From NCBI GenBank assembly GCA_036346225.1, contig JARFIW010001491.1, forward strand, positions 3,100,001 through 3,164,000: a stretch of DNA of 64,000 nucleotides, in the 5' to 3' direction. A program made the translations under genes and the position numbers. The notes beneath the pieces are model-generated. The model was not told the DNA's origin. It worked only from the letters and a program-made list of their open reading frames with translations, and did not search any database. This DNA is from Platerodrilus igneus. Taxonomy: Eukaryota; Arthropoda; Insecta; Coleoptera; Lycidae. Positions 1 through 9,699 of the stretch are shown here, piece by piece; within the stretch, counting starts at the first letter, position 1, and the number at the start of each line of letters is the position of its first letter.

Positions 1-700
1 GTAATGATAAAACTTAGTCATAACATCCATTTAAGTTTCAAAGACAATTTATTTAAAGTTAGTTGTTGCGTATAACTTTTGTGATATAGCAATAATATTA
101 AACTATTCCTTTATTTGCATAATCAGATCTAGGTCTGGTTGTGGGTGCTATAATGGCAAACTTCCTTGAATTTATTTACATCAAAATAGGGTTAAAGTGC
201 TCTATAGGGTAAATTTGCCTTATTGGGTGAAATTGCCTCATAAGGTGAAAGTGTCTCCGACATAAGATCATTGATTCTTTTTACTTATGTCAAACGTATG
301 CCAGCGCTATAGTTTAAAATTTAGACATCGCTCGTAAATGCGTGGAATGGAAACCTGTTGTATTCTTCCATATACTCAACTTGTCTACAAATACTGATTG
401 TAAACAATCTTGGATAGGTTCTTATAAATTCGTATAAGATGATCCCAATATCGCTATTACTGTGCTTGCTTTTAATTATATCATGTGCGAGATTCTGAAA
501 ACATAATTCCTATCAAAAAAATTTTGAAGCGTCGATGAAGGCTTATGCTCTAATTATACACAGCTCTGTTTGAATATAATCCATTTACGGGAATTGTTAA
601 TAGATTTATTTGCAATTAACTATTTTGTATATATATTTTTTATAAAATTGTTTACAATCTATGTTGTTTTAACTATATCACAAGTTTTGATGATCTAACT
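1..700. other. No feature recognised
   Basis: AT-rich sequence with no ORF, repeat or motif that I can tie to a family on either strand. Confidence 0.5.
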
Positions 701-710
701 ACATAGTTAG

Positions 711-1091
711 TTGACGGATAGGCGGGCGGGTGGGCCGGCGTGCGAGCGGGCGGGTGAAGCACAAATTCTGTGTAAAGTGTGCGATTTGGAAGTGGAAAAG
801 ACGACGCATGCCGCACACTTGAGGAGCAACAGACATAAAAATGCAACAGTTACCGCTACTGGTGAAGATGGTGTAGAAATGGTTAGCACAGCCTTTAGCA
901 ACCGTATGGCTAGCTATCGCATAAAGAACGACTGTGCCGACGATGGAGTGTCCGAATTTCTTTGGAAGCTGAAAGAGCCGCTTATTCGATTAATTAATGG
1001 AAAAAGAATACAACATACAGCAATTAAAGTTAATTGTGAACTCTACGGCGTCTACACAAAAATGGTAGACTACCGATGTGAAATCCTTTAA
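711..1091 (+). pseudogene. Orphan coding fragment with a matrin/U1-like zinc finger
   Basis: This 126-codon open frame begins at a TTG, not an ATG. The first 15 or so codons come from a GC-rich G/C stretch and are probably not coding. From about residue 21 there is a finger of the form CX2CX11HX5H (starting CKVC and ending RSNRH), which fits the U1/matrin-type C2H2 class. After it comes a segment with SNRMASYRIKN, a WKLKEPLIRLIN stretch and AIKVNCELYGVYTKM. I associate this kind of finger plus an 'AIKxNxELxGxY' block with proteins linked to Polinton/adinto-like DNA elements of insects, where it precedes or belongs to a polymerase-B-type ORF. That link is from memory and weak. The missing ATG suggests an internal exon or a truncated pseudogene. 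The frame stops at the TAA near 1091 and no continuation was found downstream. Confidence 0.4.
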
Positions 1092-1818
1092 CATAAAAAA
1101 TATGGTTATAACATCTTCTAGTAATTTGATAAATATGTACGAGTTCTTAAGCGAAACCATGAGAACAAAATCAGAGTCCGGCTGGTCTTTGGAAAAAGTG
1201 CTCTATTTAGAAATAAATATTAATAAGTGTAAGCCAATGTGAGGAGTTCTAGGTTAAGAATAAAAATTGTGAATATGTATTTAGAATGGTGGTTTACAAA
1301 ATTTAAAGTGTATTAGTAAAAAATTGTTTGTAATAAAAAGTTTGAAGAATGGCTTTTGGATTTTCTTTTAGGTATGAGCCGCAGGAAAGTTCTAAGTTAG
1401 CGTGAATCTAGATATGACAGGTAAATAGAAAAGAAAATAAATGAAGTGTGGAAAAAGTTATGTTAAAAATTTTTGGAAATCTTAAGGCGTTAAGGAAAAG
1501 TTTGGAGTTGTCACACATGGTGTAGTTAGTATTCACGTTTCTGCAGTTTAGTTTTAAAAGAATTTCGGGTTGGGGTGCGCTTTGGTAAACATTCTGTTGG
1601 ATCTGTATTTCTCGCACAGGACCTTTCCAGCGAGCCCCAAACGCGGTGGAAATATCTTTAGAATTAAAAAACAAGATGGTTGATATGAAGTAATTTGAAT
1701 CGGCGGTGCTGTAACGTAATCAAGGAAGGCGGGTGTGACGTAATCAAGATGGCTGATGTGGTGGTGTCCGAGCAAGGAGGGAAGCAAGGAGAGAGCAAGG
1801 AGGAAATCCCTCCCCACA
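1092..1818. other. No feature recognised
   Basis: Two minus-strand frames of fewer than 90 codons overlap here, but neither shows a motif or plausible composition. I see no repeat shared with the rest of the window. Confidence 0.4.
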
Positions 1819-1932
1819 AGGAGGTAATCCCTTTAAAATAAGATTTTATAGTTCAAATTTACAAGTAAAACCTAGGTTAGATGTTGGCGCGGTGGCGGTG
1901 GCGCTGCACCAGTACCATCCAATCCTACTACT
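1819..1932. repeat. 114-bp direct repeat, copy 1
   Basis: It runs from the 'aaggaggtaatccctttaaa' region to 'cctactact' and contains a G/C-rich core (ggtggcgcggtggcggtggc-like). It matches 2360-2474 with scattered substitutions. The two copies bracket a piece of a Gypsy B LTR, so they may be parts of one older repeat split by that insertion or a local duplication. Confidence 0.75.
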
Positions 1933-2018
1933 TACGTGAAGTTGAAACATTTACTCATGCAGACCACGAGAATTTTTATTGTTATTAAAAATCAGGTGGG
2001 CTTTATTTTCGTATTCCT

Positions 2019-2358
2019 TTTTTCCTTCGGTCGGTCTGTCTACTTCACAATCAGTCCGTGTTCTACAATCATTATGGTTCCTATATGTTCTTGTGTTCTT
2101 CGTCCCTGCTTGCCTGCCCTTTCAATCTCTATTTCCTGGTGGACCCTACGTTCAAACTCAACACTATATACATCATTTCTTGTTAATAACTTGTCTTTTT
2201 CCATCATTTTATATTTTAATTCACGAATACTGTAACACTACTAGATTGCCCCACCAAACGACAATTCCTTGGCTCCTTTTGAAACCCTAATAAAAAAACC
2301 TACATTCAAATCACAACCTGTTTGTCACTTAATACAAATTTCATCACATAATTCACCA
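2019..2358 (-). mobile_element. Fragment of Gypsy B LTR/leader
   Basis: The order of blocks here (ttcggtcggtctgtctac, cagtccgtgttctacaatca, tcaatctctatttcctggtg, ttcaaactcaac, then cacataattcacc) is the same, with divergence, as in the Gypsy B leader/LTR region at 10539-10870 and 14670-15000. It is therefore a diverged relative of that element in the same orientation. It holds no coding sequence. Both sides run into the 114-bp direct repeat. Confidence 0.7.
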
Positions 2359-2359
2359 C

Positions 2360-2474
2360 GAGGAGGAAATTCCTTTAAAATAAGACTTTATAGTGCGAAT
2401 TTACATGTAAAACCTAGGTTAGATGGTGGCGCGGTGGCGGTGGCGCTGCACCAGGACCATCCAATCCTACTACT
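2360..2474. repeat. 114-bp direct repeat, copy 2
   Basis: Second copy of the 1819-1932 repeat, from 'aggaggaaattcctttaaaa' to 'cctactact', aligned over its whole length with a small number of substitutions. Confidence 0.75.
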
Positions 2475-2691
2475 CAGGTAATTTTTATTTTATTGAAAAT
2501 GACAATTTTAATTTTTAAACTTTTCTTCTATACCCATTGTATAAAAATAATTCACCAACTGTATACCTGTTTCAATAGGAACATAAATTTTAGATATGAA
2601 ATTCTTGCTACTTTCATTTCTGACTTATATACATAATTCATTTCAAAACTAGTCTCCTCATTAAATAATCCCACATGTTCGTCGAATAATT

Positions 2692-4451
2692 TGTAACGTG
2701 CATTTTTAATGGCTTAACCTTTTTACACTACCCAATTAGTAAATACATTTCGGTAACTACTATTTCTATATTCTATATTTATTAACTCCTTAGGCGAATG
2801 CGTCGTATTATAATATGTGGATATACAAGTCTAGATAACGAGACGATAAGACGTGGTAATAGCAACGAGTTGATATAAACAGATGAGGAGTTGTTTTTTG
2901 TTCTTGGTTCCTATATATTAATTACGGTAAAAATACTGCTTTCCGTTTTGCTTTGAAAATAGTGAGAATTAATGCGGCATGAATTTTCGAATTCTTCATG
3001 AACAAGCACGGCACGATTTTAGTTGTTTTTCTTGTGAATTAAAAGTTGTATATTAACTGTAGAGAGTGTAGTGCTAATTCCGATTGAAGTAATATGGTTT
3101 ATAGGCGAACGTATTTGGTCGACGCACGTGTGTTTTAAGGACATTTGACGGACGGTTTTATTGCTTACGCGTGCCTTACTAATTGTTTTTCGGTTGAGTT
3201 TCTGTTGGAAATAAAAGTGGTAGAACTTGTTAAACTCGACCTGCACGCGTGTTCTACGGAACATTTTGACGAACTTACTCTAGTGATACACGTGCTTTAC
3301 TCATTGTGTTTTTTTTGTTGGTGCTTTGTCTTTTGATATTTAAACTGTGTGCGATCTAGTTTCGCGGTCCTTTTCTTTTTTATCAGAGTAGTGCATACTT
3401 TGGATTATCCAAATACAGTTGATACTGTAATTACTGAATTTTCCAACCCCAAAGTATCTAAAATAGATCATTGCTTGCGCAAATTTCGTTATTTGCGAAA
3501 TATAACCGATTACCGGTTTACAAAGGTATTGGTTGAAGTTTCTCACTGCTTTTTGGATGTTTATGAAAATAATATACATTTGGTCCCAGTTGAAATTAAA
3601 CTAGTGCTACAAAATATTTCGAAATTATTGTCTCAGGAAATAGAATTAACAAGAAATTTATCAATGCTACATAGTTCCGTCGCGTGATAATGTCTGCTGC
3701 TAACACCAGTGAAATACGTAGGTGTGATTAGGGTAACGTGAGATAAGTTCTATCTACACCCTCACAGTCAAGGGTGAAGTGCTGCGTTAGTGCCGGACAT
3801 CGTGAATCCCACACTTCAATGGCAAGGAAGCGTTACTGAAGGACCTTTTGTAAGTTAAACTATTTCCTACTTATTACTGCTTTAAATATCTATCCGTTGT
3901 TTTGCCATATCTTTGTCGTTCTGATATCTTTTACCATAGACTTGCATGCTATAAAAAAAACAATACTAGATGACTCATATCAATTGTGCTTACCTATTTA
4001 TCTTTTGTTAAAATTTTGTCTGATCTATGTTTAATTGGTGTGTGAGGAAACGTTTCTGCTACTCCCCAATATTACCTCACTTTGTACTAAAAATTTTTGT
4101 ATTGCTTTTACCGTTGTTATATTATATAGATTATCTAAACAGTTTTTTTTACATTCTACAAAGTACTGAACAATCTATGCTCGATCAGCATGCTATGCTT
4201 TTTCTTTATTTCAGGTTTGCAGGACTAATTTTTTTTTATTGCAGGCTTACTATTCTAATTTTTTTTATTGCAGGTATTGTTACTAATTCCTTACGGCCGC
4301 GTACATTGTATGTTGGTCTGTTTTCTACAACCCCCCTAATCTCCGATTGAGCCCGGTCATTTCTTTGATTTTCTTGGTGTTGCGCACGGCTACGAGCCAA
4401 CGTAGCATAAATTTGGCGCCCAACGTGGCTGTCTCGAAGTAACGTAACCGA
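2692..4451 (+). repeat. 5' LTR of Gypsy A (start inferred)
   Basis: The part from 3577 to 4451 is directly supported because it recurs at 8317-9191. The part from 2692 to 3576 is inferred from the Gypsy D-like start TGTAACGTGC and the AATT flank; the 3' copy has lost it. The LTR ends ...AACGTAACCGA, four bases before the primer site. Inside are the block CGATTGAGCCCGGTCAT, also present in the Gypsy C LTR, and splice-like signals described separately. Open frames here, such as 3349-3687 and 4027-4350, show no recognisable protein. An alternative is that the LTR begins close to 3577 and the upstream DNA is unrelated. Confidence 0.6.
3850..4273 (+). promoter_or_regulatory. Intron-like signals inside the Gypsy A LTR
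   Basis: A donor-like CCTTTT|GTAAGT lies near 3850. It is followed by three acceptor-like sites ending in CAG at 4212-4214, 4242-4244 and 4271-4273. The last two are nearly the same 29-bp module: a CTAAT branch-like motif, a T8-9 run, then ATTGCAGG. The whole arrangement recurs in the 3' LTR (CAGs near 8952, 8982 and 9012). If used, transcripts starting upstream would lose about 0.4 kb of LTR before gag. This is prediction from motifs only. Confidence 0.4.
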
Positions 4452-4455
4452 AATT

Positions 4456-4473
4456 TGGCGCCCAACGTGGGGC
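4456..4473 (+). promoter_or_regulatory. Primer binding site, tRNA-Lys type
   Basis: TGGCGCCCAACGTGGGGC matches exactly the primer site known for retroviruses and Gypsy elements that use the CTT-anticodon tRNA-Lys (Lys1,2). It lies four bases inside the 5' LTR end. A partial duplicate, TGGCGCCCAACGTGGCTG, lies inside the LTR at about 4413-4430 and again in the 3' LTR, so the site has been copied into the U5 end. Confidence 0.9.
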
Positions 4474-4619
4474 TCGAAATTTTTTTTTTTCATCCTTCTC
4501 GTTTGAACTGGATTTTGTTTAGTATTTAGTTATTTCGTTAATTTAGTTTCTCTATCGAACAAGCCTAATAATTCGTTTTTGTGTCTTTAAATATTTGGGG
4601 GTTTGTCGATTCGGTAGAA

Positions 4620-6026
4620 ATGGGTGACTATTGGAAATTAAATGTTGATCGTTTACATGAAGCTGAACTCAAATATGAAGTCGGTTCTCGTGGGTTCGAT
4701 GCAAAGGTACCTGTATCCGAACTTCGTAAATCCTTTAGGAATATTTTGAAAATGGAATCTTCTGAAACTCTAAGTCCACTTAAATCTGGTATCGATTTTC
4801 AGACTGATAATAAAGCCGTGACTGAAGGTTTAACTGAAATAACTACGAAGAGTAAAGATTTTAATGGTGATATTTCAACTGCCGACGGCAAACGTATTAT
4901 TAGCCTTGCTATGCATCTCAAAGGGAGAATCCAACGCATGAATGTTACTTCTGACGCTGAAACAGTCATACAGCGAAAGTTGTTGCTATGTGTTAGTAAT
5001 TTACGCAGTGATTGCGATAGGTTATACCGTCGCTTTAGACGTTCTTCCACTTCATCTAGGGCACCACTTGTTTCTACGGCTAGTATTAATCCGACTACTA
5101 CTGATACTGAAGATGATCTTACGTCTGCTGAATCTTCTGATGAATTACCTATACCTATATCTATTTCTAAATCAATTGCTACGTCTGGTAATGGACAGCT
5201 GGTGTCTAAATGGGACTTAAAATTCTCGGGTGATGACCGTATGTCTTTAAATGCATTTCTATTACGCGTGGACGAATTATGCTCGGCACGCAACGTTTCT
5301 GCTTCTCAACTATTTTCTTCGGCATCAGACTTACTTTCGGGAAAAGCTTTAATTTTATTCAGAGCGCATAGAAAATCCCTATCTAATTGGCAAGATGTTA
5401 TTCGACTATTAAGGGAAGAATTTCAACCCGTTAATTACAACGAAAAACTTTTAGAGGAAATAAAGCAACGTACTATGGGTCCCGCAGAGTCTATGGGTGT
5501 ATATTTAGCTACGATGGAAAATTTATTTGCTCGTCTAACAATCTCCCTCTCTGAACCACAGAAACTCGAAATTATTTTACCAAATCTTACCCCTTTCTAC
5601 CAAACCAAATTAGCTTTGCTTGATCTGAATACTATTACGGAACTTTTGCGTGTAGATCGCAGACTAGAACAGCGCAAAATACAAGCCGATAATTTCAAGT
5701 CTCCTCCTGCTCTGAACTTTTCTCAACTCCTAGAGCCTGACTTAGCGTATACAGGTTCTGCGGTCCGCAGCAAACTTACTTCTGCTTATGTCCCTCCCCA
5801 TTCTGGTGTTACTACTTCCAAAACATTTACACCTAGTGCAAGTGATGCTCCTAAAAATATTTCTAATTCTTCCGTTACTTGTTGGAACTGTGGCCAACGA
5901 GGACACAAGTCTCCTTCCTGTACTAAACCTCAAATACGTCATTGCTATGGTTGTGGTAAACCTAATGTTACCCGTACCAATTGTACGAGTTGTAACAGGA
6001 ATTCAAACTACCGATCGAGTCGCTAA
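4620..6026 (+). CDS. gag: Gag polyprotein of Gypsy A
   Basis: Structural protein that would form the virus-like particle and bind the element RNA in the cytoplasm. I place the start at the ATG at 4620 (468 codons). The open frame reaches 4581, but only through a GTG. Residues about 8-45 (LHEAELKYEV...VSELRKSF) resemble a SAP-like N-terminal helix pair. A Ser/Thr/Asp-rich linker follows at about 145-190. The capsid-like region starts near WDLKFSGDDRMSLNAFLLRV and continues through WQDVIRLLREEF to the PFYQTKLALL segment. The C-terminus has a standard zinc knuckle CWNCGQRGHKSPSC, then CYGCGKPNVTRTNC, where the histidine position is valine, then CTSC. Pol opens at 5996 in the -1 frame, giving a 31-base overlap, so Pol would be made by -1 frameshifting. 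No stop interrupts gag. Confidence 0.9.
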   Translation: MGDYWKLNVDRLHEAELKYEVGSRGFDAKVPVSELRKSFRNILKMESSETLSPLKSGIDFQTDNKAVTEGLTEITTKSKDFNGDISTADGKRIISLAMHLKGRIQRMNVTSDAETVIQRKLLLCVSNLRSDCDRLYRRFRRSSTSSRAPLVSTASINPTTTDTEDDLTSAESSDELPIPISISKSIATSGNGQLVSKWDLKFSGDDRMSLNAFLLRVDELCSARNVSASQLFSSASDLLSGKALILFRAHRKSLSNWQDVIRLLREEFQPVNYNEKLLEEIKQRTMGPAESMGVYLATMENLFARLTISLSEPQKLEIILPNLTPFYQTKLALLDLNTITELLRVDRRLEQRKIQADNFKSPPALNFSQLLEPDLAYTGSAVRSKLTSAYVPPHSGVTTSKTFTPSASDAPKNISNSSVTCWNCGQRGHKSPSCTKPQIRHCYGCGKPNVTRTNCTSCNRNSNYRSSR

Positions 6027-6522
6027 GCCGAGAAACCGACCCGATTCCTTCTACAGTTGTCTCGGTACCTATTATTTCCTCAGAAAATTCTTTCTCTGGT
6101 CTTGATGACCGATCTAAATATGTTCTGGATTTTATTTTAGCTAGTTCTCGTGAGGACGACAGACCTTATCTTACTGTTACATTTTCGACATCGAATTTAA
6201 GGGTTTGCTTGATTCTGGCGCTTCTCGTACTATTATTGGTGGTCCTGGTTGGGATATTCTCTATTCTCTTTCTTTGCCTTTGTCCCAAACGGAGATCCAC
6301 AGCTGTACGGTAGCCAATGGCCAAGCTTGTGACATTCTCGGGTCACTTACTTTACCCATGTCGGTCGAAAATAAAACTATTCTTCTTGACGTCCTAGTCG
6401 TTCCTTCTATTTCTCAGTCTCTGATCTTAGGCATTGACTTCTGGAAATCTATGGGCGTTGTCCCAGATTTTCGAACGGGTCAATGGACTTTCGGTTCTTC
6501 TTCTACTGCCTCGATCAGTTAG
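5996..6522 (+). pseudogene. pol: Pol N-terminus: aspartic protease of Gypsy A
   Basis: The protease would cut Gag and Pol into mature proteins. Pol starts in the -1 frame relative to gag (5996 to about 6180), reading ...SRETDPIPSTVVSVP... to DDRPYLTVT. It must then shift frame near 6181 to continue as FDIEFKGLLDSGASRTIIGG, so one base has been lost or gained there. The active-site triad DSGA is at about 6211-6222 and the second signature, LILGIDFW, is at about 6424-6447. A TAG at 6520-6522 interrupts the frame that otherwise runs straight on into RT. The two lesions disable this copy, but the catalytic residues are intact. Confidence 0.85.
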
Positions 6523-8061
6523 ATCAATGCTCTTTCTGATCTGTCGATCATGCAACAATCCGAATTGTCTCGTATAGTCCAACAGATGTTTCCTAAAGAT
6601 GATACTTTACCTTTGGGCTGTACTAATCTCATTGAACATCAGATCCGTACTACATATAGTCCTATCAAGCAACGATATTATCCCATGTCCCCTACGGTAC
6701 TGCGACATGTCAATCAAGCTCTGGATGAGATGCTGGAAAGTGGTGTTGTAGAACCATCTAATAGCGCTTGGTCTAGCCCTATTGTTATGGTGCCTAAGAA
6801 AGATGGCACATATCGTTTCTGCATCGATTTTAGAAAGGTCAATAAGGTTACAGAAAAAGATGCCTATCCCCTTCCTTATATTTCTACGATTCTAGACCGT
6901 CTTAGAGACGCGAAATTCTTAACTAGTTTGGACATTCGCTCTGCTTATTGGCAAATACCTCTTTCTGCTAATTCTAAGGCGATTACTGCATTTACGGTGC
7001 CTGGTAGAGGTTTATACCAGTTTACTAAAATGCCATTTGGTCTTCACAATTCTCCAGCGACATCTCAGCGACTTATAGATCGTGTGCTTGGTGCTGATCT
7101 CGAACCTTTCTGTTTCGCATACTTAGATGATGTGATCATCGCTACCCCTACCTTCGAACAACATTTGGTGGTACTACAGAAAGTGCTTTTTCTTTTAAAT
7201 TCTGCAGGTCTTACTCTTCGCAGAGATAAATGCATTATATGCCGACCGGAACTCCGTTATCTGGGATACGTAGTAAATCGTCATGGACTCCATGTCGACC
7301 CAGAAAAAGTTTCGGCCATTCTTAATCTTCCTCCTCCTACTACGGTAACTGAAGTACGACGCATAGTTGGTATGTGCTCGTGGTATCGTCGCTTTATCCC
7401 AAATTTTTCTGCTCTTACTGCTCCAATTACTGCCTTGACTAAGAAAAATTCTAAATTTGATTGGTCTTCGGAATGTCAGCAGGCGTTTAAGCTGCTGAAA
7501 GAACACTTGGTAACGGCTCCAGTGATGAGTTGTCCTGATTTTTCTTTGTCCTTTACTATACAGACTGATGCCTCTGATTTTGGTCTGGGTGCTGTGCTGA
7601 CGCAACAACAGGGTGATGACGAAAAAGTCATTAGCTACATTAGCTGTTCTCTTAAAAAGGCGGAACGCAACTATAGCGCCACCGAAAAAGAATGTCTTGG
7701 TGTTATTTGGGCAATTGAGAAATTTCGTCCCTATATCGAGGGTTCTCACTTTACTGTGATCACCGATCACCACTCGCTTATCTGGCTGAATAATCTACAA
7801 AGCCCCAACGGTCGTTTAGCTCGTTGGTCTGTACGACTTCAACAATATAACTTCACCATCGTACATCGTAAAGGTAAAGAAAACATCGTTCCCGATGCCT
7901 TATCTCGCTCAGTACCTAGAATTGACTTAATTGATGACTTTCCTAAATCTTCTATTACTCTGCCAATTTTGGATTCTTGGTATCTTAAGCTACAGACTCG
8001 TGTTAATTCCAATCCTAAACTATACAGTAACTGGCATGTGGAAAAAGGAATTACTATATAA
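6523..8061 (+). pseudogene. pol: Reverse transcriptase and RNase H of Gypsy A
   Basis: Copies element RNA into DNA. The frame is open from 6523 to 8061; the first ATG is at 6550, but natural translation would come from upstream Pol. RT blocks in order: IKQRYYPMSP, SNSAWSSPIVMVPKKDG, FCIDFRKVNKVTEKDAYPLP, LTSLDIRSAYWQIPL, MPFGLHNSPAT and the catalytic YLDD in FCFAYLDDVIIAT (about 7117-7146). RNase H follows, with TDASDFGLGAVL, YSATEKECLGVIWAIEKF and VITDHHSLIWL, ending at HRKGKENIVPDALSR. All key acidic residues are visible. The frame ends at 8061 because a run of A near 8040-8050 has gained or lost a base. The true continuation into integrase is in the next frame. Confidence 0.93.
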
Positions 8062-8332
8062 ACATGTAAAATCTAAACAGTCTTTGCTCCAACCTCCTCA
8101 AGACGATTGGAAGTTAGTAGTTCCCAGCGAACCACGGAATAGGGTTCTATACGAAAATCATGATCTACCTACTTCAGGTCACCCTGGTGTCCACAAAACT
8201 GTCTCTAAAATTTCCATGCGTTACTATTGGCCTAAACTTAGAGCCGCTGTTGCTCGATACGTCCGTCGTTGTAAAATTTGCTCTGCACACAAAGTCGAAC
8301 AAAAGAAACCTCCTACATTTGGTCCCAGTTGA
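8040..8332 (+). pseudogene. pol: Integrase N-terminal zinc-binding domain of Gypsy A, truncated
   Basis: After the frameshift in the A-run, the reading continues as ELLYKHVKSKQSLL and WKLVVPSEPRNRVL. The zinc-binding HHCC domain follows: H in ENHDLPTSGH, then HPGVHKTVSKISMRYYWPKL and C-X2-C in CKICSAHK. At about 8316 the sequence changes abruptly from integrase (...KKPP) to LTR. The DDE catalytic core and the C-terminal domain are therefore missing. The 15-base stretch at the join also occurs at the matching LTR position in the 5' copy, which points to deletion through short homology. Confidence 0.88.
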
Positions 8333-9191
8333 AATTAAACTAGTGCTACAAAATATTTCGAAATTATTGTCTCAGGAAATAGAATTAACAAGAAATTTAT
8401 CAATGCTACATAGTTCCGTCGCGTGATAATGTCTGCTGCTAACACCAGTGAAATACGTAGGTGTGATTAGGGTAACGTGTGATAAGTTCTATCAACACCC
8501 TCACAGTCAAGGGTGAAGTGCTGCGTTAGTGCCGGACATCGTGAATCCCACACTTCAATGGCAAGGAAGCGTTACTGAAGGACCTTTTGTAAGTTGAACT
8601 ATTTCCTACTTGTTACTACTTTAAATATCTATCCGTTGTTTTGCCATATCTTTGTCGTTCTGATATCTTTTATCATAGACTTGCATGCTAAAAAAAAACA
8701 ATACTAGATGACTCATATCATTGTGCTTACCTATTTATCTTTTGTTAAAATTTTGTCTGATCTATGTTTAATTGGTGTGTGAGGAAACGTTTCTGCTACT
8801 CCCCAATATTACCTCACTTTGTACTAAAAAATTTTTGTATTGCTTTTACCGTTGTTATATTATATAGATTATCTAAACAGTTTTTTTTACATTCTACCAA
8901 GTACTGAACAATCTATGCTCGATCAGCATGCTATGCTTTTTGTTTATTTCAGGTTTGCAGGACTAATTTTTTTTTATTGCAGGTTTACTATTCTAATTTT
9001 TTTTTATTGCAGGTATTGTTACTAACTCCTTACGGCCGCGTACATTGTATGTTGGTCTGCTTTCTACAACCCCCCCTAATTTCTGATTGAGCCCGGTCAT
9101 TTCTTTGATTTTCTTGGTGTTACGCACGGCTACGAGCCAACGTAGCATAAATTTGGCGCCCAACGTGGCTGCCTCGAAGTAACGTAACAGA
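8317..9191 (+). repeat. 3' LTR of Gypsy A, 5'-truncated
   Basis: Matches 3577-4451 with about 20 differences counted by eye, including single-base indels in A and T runs. It ends ...AACGTAACAGA, followed by AATT. The U3 part present in the 5' copy (2692-3576) is absent because of the deletion that also removed the integrase core. The ORF at 8160-8426 is only the fusion of integrase DNA with this LTR. Confidence 0.9.
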
Positions 9192-9195
9192 AATT

Positions 9196-9640
9196 CATAT
9201 AACTTCCCTTTAATTTCTCATCTACAAACCGTATCTGTTGCTCGACAAAAACTTTTCCAAATACATTACATAACCATTATCTCATCCTGTCCTATCAAAA
9301 TTCTATCATTCACCCCAATCCATCCTTATCAATATTATATACATCCTTTATATCTCAACTTCTATGCCATAGTATCCACCTGTCTATTCTTATTTAACCA
9401 TTTCCAATCTCATATTATCCTTAATCTCATCCCTGTTACCCTTCAGACTATTCTCAGTTACCATTCCTAATCGTATACTGTCCTTAATCTCATTCATAAT
9501 ATCATCCTGTCTATTTCCATTAACCATTCAAATTCTTATGTTATCCTTAATCTGTAACTTTGTCTCCTTGTTGTAATTTGTACTAGCCTTTATACTTTAT
9601 TTTACACGACTTGAATCGTTTTGATCCTGTACATATGGAT
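9196..9640 (-). pseudogene. Gypsy B protease-RT linker remnant
   Basis: Pyrimidine-rich on the plus strand. On the minus strand it contains LIGQDEIMVM and repeated motifs (cctaat/cttaatctca.../attaaccat) that parallel the linker at 12950-13230, which reads SSLIGQDVIM. No frame stays open. It is the same part of element B as at 12950-13230, but more degraded and placed next to RT sequence out of the usual order. Confidence 0.55.
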
Positions 9641-9699
9641 ATAAATTTTCTAAGTAAAATCTACCCCTACATTCCTCCACTTTCATTTTCTAAATCATT

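Larger units (their letters stand above)
2688..9195 (+). mobile_element. Gypsy element A (Ty3/Gypsy LTR retrotransposon), nearly complete
   Basis: The layout is 5' LTR, tRNA-Lys-type primer site, gag, protease, RT, RNase H, start of integrase, then a truncated 3' LTR. The proposed target duplication is AATT at 2688-2691 and 9192-9195. The 5' boundary rests on TGTAACGTGC at 2692, which resembles the TGTTACGTGCC start of the Gypsy D and solo LTRs in this window. AATT is a weak signal in AT-rich DNA. The integrase core is missing: a deletion joins integrase (to 8316) directly to the middle of the 3' LTR. I count by eye about 20 differences over some 880 shared LTR bases, which indicates a fairly young insertion. 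It cannot move by itself in this state. Confidence 0.8.

Noticed and set aside
711..770. CpG-island-like promoter at the G/C-rich stretch
   Set aside because: Only about 50 bp and made of GGCGGGCGGG-type repeats. It looks like low-complexity sequence.
3349..3687. 112-codon plus-strand ORF upstream of Gypsy A
   Set aside because: Its second half is duplicated at 8317-8426 as part of the LTR, and no protein motif is present. It is LTR sequence.
4027..4350. Hydrophobic ORF with apparent membrane segments
   Set aside because: Lies wholly in the LTR over T-rich intron-like DNA. The matching stretch in the 3' LTR does not keep the frame.
4799..5293. 164-codon minus-strand ORF inside gag
   Set aside because: Shadow of the real gag frame. 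The same applies to 7195-7773 against RT.
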